A stretch of DNA of 64,000 bases from NCBI GenBank assembly GCA_018335755.1, contig JAGXRK010000001.1, positions 1-64,000 of the forward strand, read 5' to 3'. Source of the stretch: Ignavibacterium sp. (GTDB lineage Bacteria > Bacteroidota > Ignavibacteria > Ignavibacteriales > Ignavibacteriaceae). Below are positions 63,301-64,000 of the stretch, one piece after another. The stretch's first letter is position 1. Each line of letters opens with the position of its first letter. Under the pieces are notes generated by a model. That model saw nothing but the letters and a program-made list of their open reading frames with translations, was not told the origin of the DNA and searched no databases. A program made the position numbers and the translations under genes.

Positions 63301-63751
63301 GTTGGAGAGTTTTATAGATTATGAAACATACCTTCTCGATATAAACCGAAGTAAATCTTATGACTTAAAGAAAACAGAAAATATTGAGATAGAAAATAAT
63401 ATGAAATTAAAGTCATTTCAGCTTTTAATAGGAACTAAGGAATATATATCACAAAAGGAAACAAATCTTATTCCTAATGAATATTGTCTATATCAAAATT
63501 ATCCAAACCCTTTTAACCCATGCACTAAAATAAGTTGGAAGTCGCCAGTCGGCAGTCATCAAGTTCTTAAAGTCTTTGACGTCCTTGGAAGAGAAGTTGC
63601 AACACTCGTTGATGAATATAGATCAGCTGGAAGATATGAAGTTGAGTTTTATCCAGTATCCGGCATCCGGAATCCGGCATCCGGAATTTATTTCTATCAA
63701 TTACGTGCAGGTTCTTTTGTTGAAACAAAGAAAATGACATTACTCAGATAA
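60389..63751 (+). CDS. Large T9SS-exported multidomain protein
   Basis: The 1120-aa protein has a signal region (1-20). Four copies of a Kre9/KNH-like module with SPNGGE, ITWTS, KIDYSTNNGANW and VPNTPS motifs lie at about residues 46-135, 408-500, 507-595 and 602-690. A CBM/E-set-like domain lies at about 148-240 (ITFSVDMSF...IIAVRGKFS) and a further jelly-roll-like region at about 255-400. The sorting domain is at about 1035-1120 (QNYPNPFNPCTKISW). Two heptamer arrays lie in the sorting domain. It is the likely end gene of the kinase/TPR-IPT run and ends at twin terminator hairpins. Confidence 0.88.
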   Translation: MKTKSILILIIIVMLFAPHTIPEQPFFNLHNKGANGKIVAEKFMSSITLTSPNGGDSITAGTAYQITWTSDAIENVKIDYSTNNGANWITIINSTPAVTGSYSWLVPNTPSENCKVLVSDVSNALINDQSNNVFIIIPYPPPVITFSVDMSFISPPITENDIIAVRGKFSPLSWFQNYELQLANNKTYKKTINFEPSIIDSILEYKFVIDRPGSGIQWEQNVGPGDGGNRVYVIQPGEIELPTVYFDSTSRFIDFETLGQNFDWTIFGNGPGGIETDFTVALNPDIEGVNSSQHCGKYIVRSDAEPWSGVTTENIESFVLSIYNSTIKVMVYKDVISNFNLKLEGPELNEDYNVSNTITNQWEILTFDYSPHIGKTVNKLTIIPDLVTVRNSASINYFDNISFGPQSSITLTSPNGGEIWFANSVGTISWVSESIENVKIDYSTNNGANWINVVQSIPADNGSYDWIVPNTPSTNCKVLISDVSNALLKDESDAVFTISAAVLPAIQLTSPNGGENWPGGSEQNITWISNDISNIKIDYTTNSGTNWINIVPSVTAAGGSFSWTVPNTPSENCAVLVSDINNALLNDQSDDKFTISPQITPEIIVTSPNGGENWQSGALKNITWTSAVVTNLKIDYSTNNGTNWVNIVASTPASSATYAWTVPSTPSTNCKVLISDVNNALINDQSNNVFSIFNYNTGLTINTSVNFGDVTKTSSYKAIGLPGNVNIPLASMMTGNPGKDNDWRAFWDNGTSPLIEFNGSNTFTFIPGKAFFVISKNQIVINQNVSAVQLAADNTYSIPIHNEWNLISNPFDKTIPWSSVQAANSLTQPMHHFQNGSYNSPANLEPYNGYYFFNSNGLTALKIPYSISGFLEKRDSPDKKELEIKLGSGNENKSQVTIGFSEFAEMGVDLLDIFSPPSKFCEINISIHNKKIETSYKYLKKEYRKEINKGQEFNILVENNSDRNLIMFFSGLESFIDYETYLLDINRSKSYDLKKTENIEIENNMKLKSFQLLIGTKEYISQKETNLIPNEYCLYQNYPNPFNPCTKISWKSPVGSHQVLKVFDVLGREVATLVDEYRSAGRYEVEFYPVSGIRNPASGIYFYQLRAGSFVETKKMTLLR
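63540..63560 (+). repeat. Heptamer array (AGTCNNC x3) inside T9SS sorting domain
   Basis: Three units in 7-base phase (AGTCGCC, AGTCGGC, AGTCATC) encode SPVGSH in the loop between the first two strands of the sorting domain, the same loop that holds repeats in three other genes here. Confidence 0.6.
63652..63686 (+). repeat. Heptamer array (TCCRGNA x5) inside T9SS sorting domain
   Basis: Five units of 7 bases, four of them TCCGGCA or TCCGGAA in alternation, encode PVSGIRNPASGI in place of the usual DASNLSSG turn before the penultimate strand. Confidence 0.85.
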
Positions 63752-63772
63752 ATTTATCAGCGGCTGGTGGTT

Positions 63773-63831
63773 AAGGTCTCCCCCCGGGCCTTCTGCCAGA
63801 GCTGAGCCCCGGCGCGAAAGCGTCGGGGTGC
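63773..63831 (+). terminator. Twin GC-rich terminator hairpins
   Basis: The first stem is AAGGTCT/GGGCCTT (63773-63792, two G-U pairs). The second is a ten-pair stem with a GAAA tetraloop (63806-63829) followed by TATTTTATTT. They lie just after the T9SS gene. Their GC content is far above the surroundings. Confidence 0.8.
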
Positions 63832-63914
63832 TATTTTATTTCATTTGAAAATATTTTTCCCGCTACGCTAATCACAAATAAATGATCAACAACCTAAAAA
63901 CCAAAGGAGGTTTT

Positions 63915-64000
63915 ATGAAAATCATAAAACAATCAGCTTTCGTTGTCTCGACATTATTGCTGCTGTTTTTGTTTTCCGGAATACTGACAGCGCAAAACCA
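63915..64000 (+). CDS. Start of an exported protein, cut by window end
   Basis: AAAGGAGG ends 4 bases before the ATG at 63915. The 28 complete codons encode a basic start (MKIIKQS), a hydrophobic core (LLLLFLFSG) and an ILTAQN cleavage region, a classic signal peptide. The product identity cannot be told from this fragment. Confidence 0.8.
   Translation, partial: MKIIKQSAFVVSTLLLLFLFSGILTAQN

Overview
The window reads as AT-rich chromosomal DNA from a member of the Bacteroidota/Ignavibacteriota side of the FCB group, most likely an Ignavibacteria-type organism. This is inference from several features. Six large exported proteins end in a type IX secretion (T9SS) sorting domain with the 'QNYPNPFNP' signature. 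There is a hybrid two-component regulator with an AraC output and an S46 dipeptidyl-peptidase. Several promoters match the Bacteroidota TTTG / TAnnTTTG pattern, and many start codons lack a strong Shine-Dalgarno. No rRNA, tRNA, CRISPR array, phage or transposase gene was found.

Layout. 1-6320: a dispersed repeat cluster, trhO (tRNA wobble uridine hydroxylase), a DUF2911 protein, a small HExxH membrane protein, a MORN/TonB-C protein, pdxB and mgtE. 6350-12802: a tight sugar-nucleotide/capsule operon (rfbA, rfbC, a DegT/DnrJ aminotransferase, a Wzi-like outer-membrane protein, fcl, gmd) with no glycosyltransferases. 13030-15987: pepT, a four-helix-bundle gene bracketed by inverted heptamer arrays, and a U32 peptidase-family gene whose start lies inside the right array. 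16061-18125: two tandemly duplicated Na+/Ca2+ antiporters. 18228-22744: proS, a membrane-spanning kelch/winged-helix regulator, and a 38-residue zinc-ribbon gene behind a GC-rich RNA structure. 22882-30218: a two-subunit molybdenum hydroxylase, a MITE-like element, a porin, tag, an Mpv17-like membrane protein, an SDR/DUF2867 protein and a flavin reductase. 30403-52061: five of the six T9SS cargo genes, interleaved with a MATE pump, two RsbU-type PP2C phosphatases, an S46 peptidase, ettA, a DUF3788 protein and a TauE transporter. 52336-64000: the hybrid two-component regulator, a Ser/Thr kinase with five PEGA domains, a TPR/IPT lipid-envelope-type protein, the sixth T9SS protein and the start of another exported protein.

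The most unusual signal is not a gene. Short dispersed repeats of several kinds occur between genes and also in frame inside the T9SS cargo genes: a 27-bp element, arrays with a 7-bp period, and palindromes. Within those genes they repeatedly fall in the same few loops of the C-terminal region. One intergenic copy and one coding copy are identical over 28 bases. This resembles what is known for Rickettsia palindromic elements, but in secreted proteins of a different phylum.

Two other items deserve attention. One is the four-helix-bundle gene flanked by inverted heptamer arrays, which looks like a small mobile unit. The other is the pair of overlapping, mutually exclusive stems that control the ribosome-binding site of the zinc-ribbon gene.
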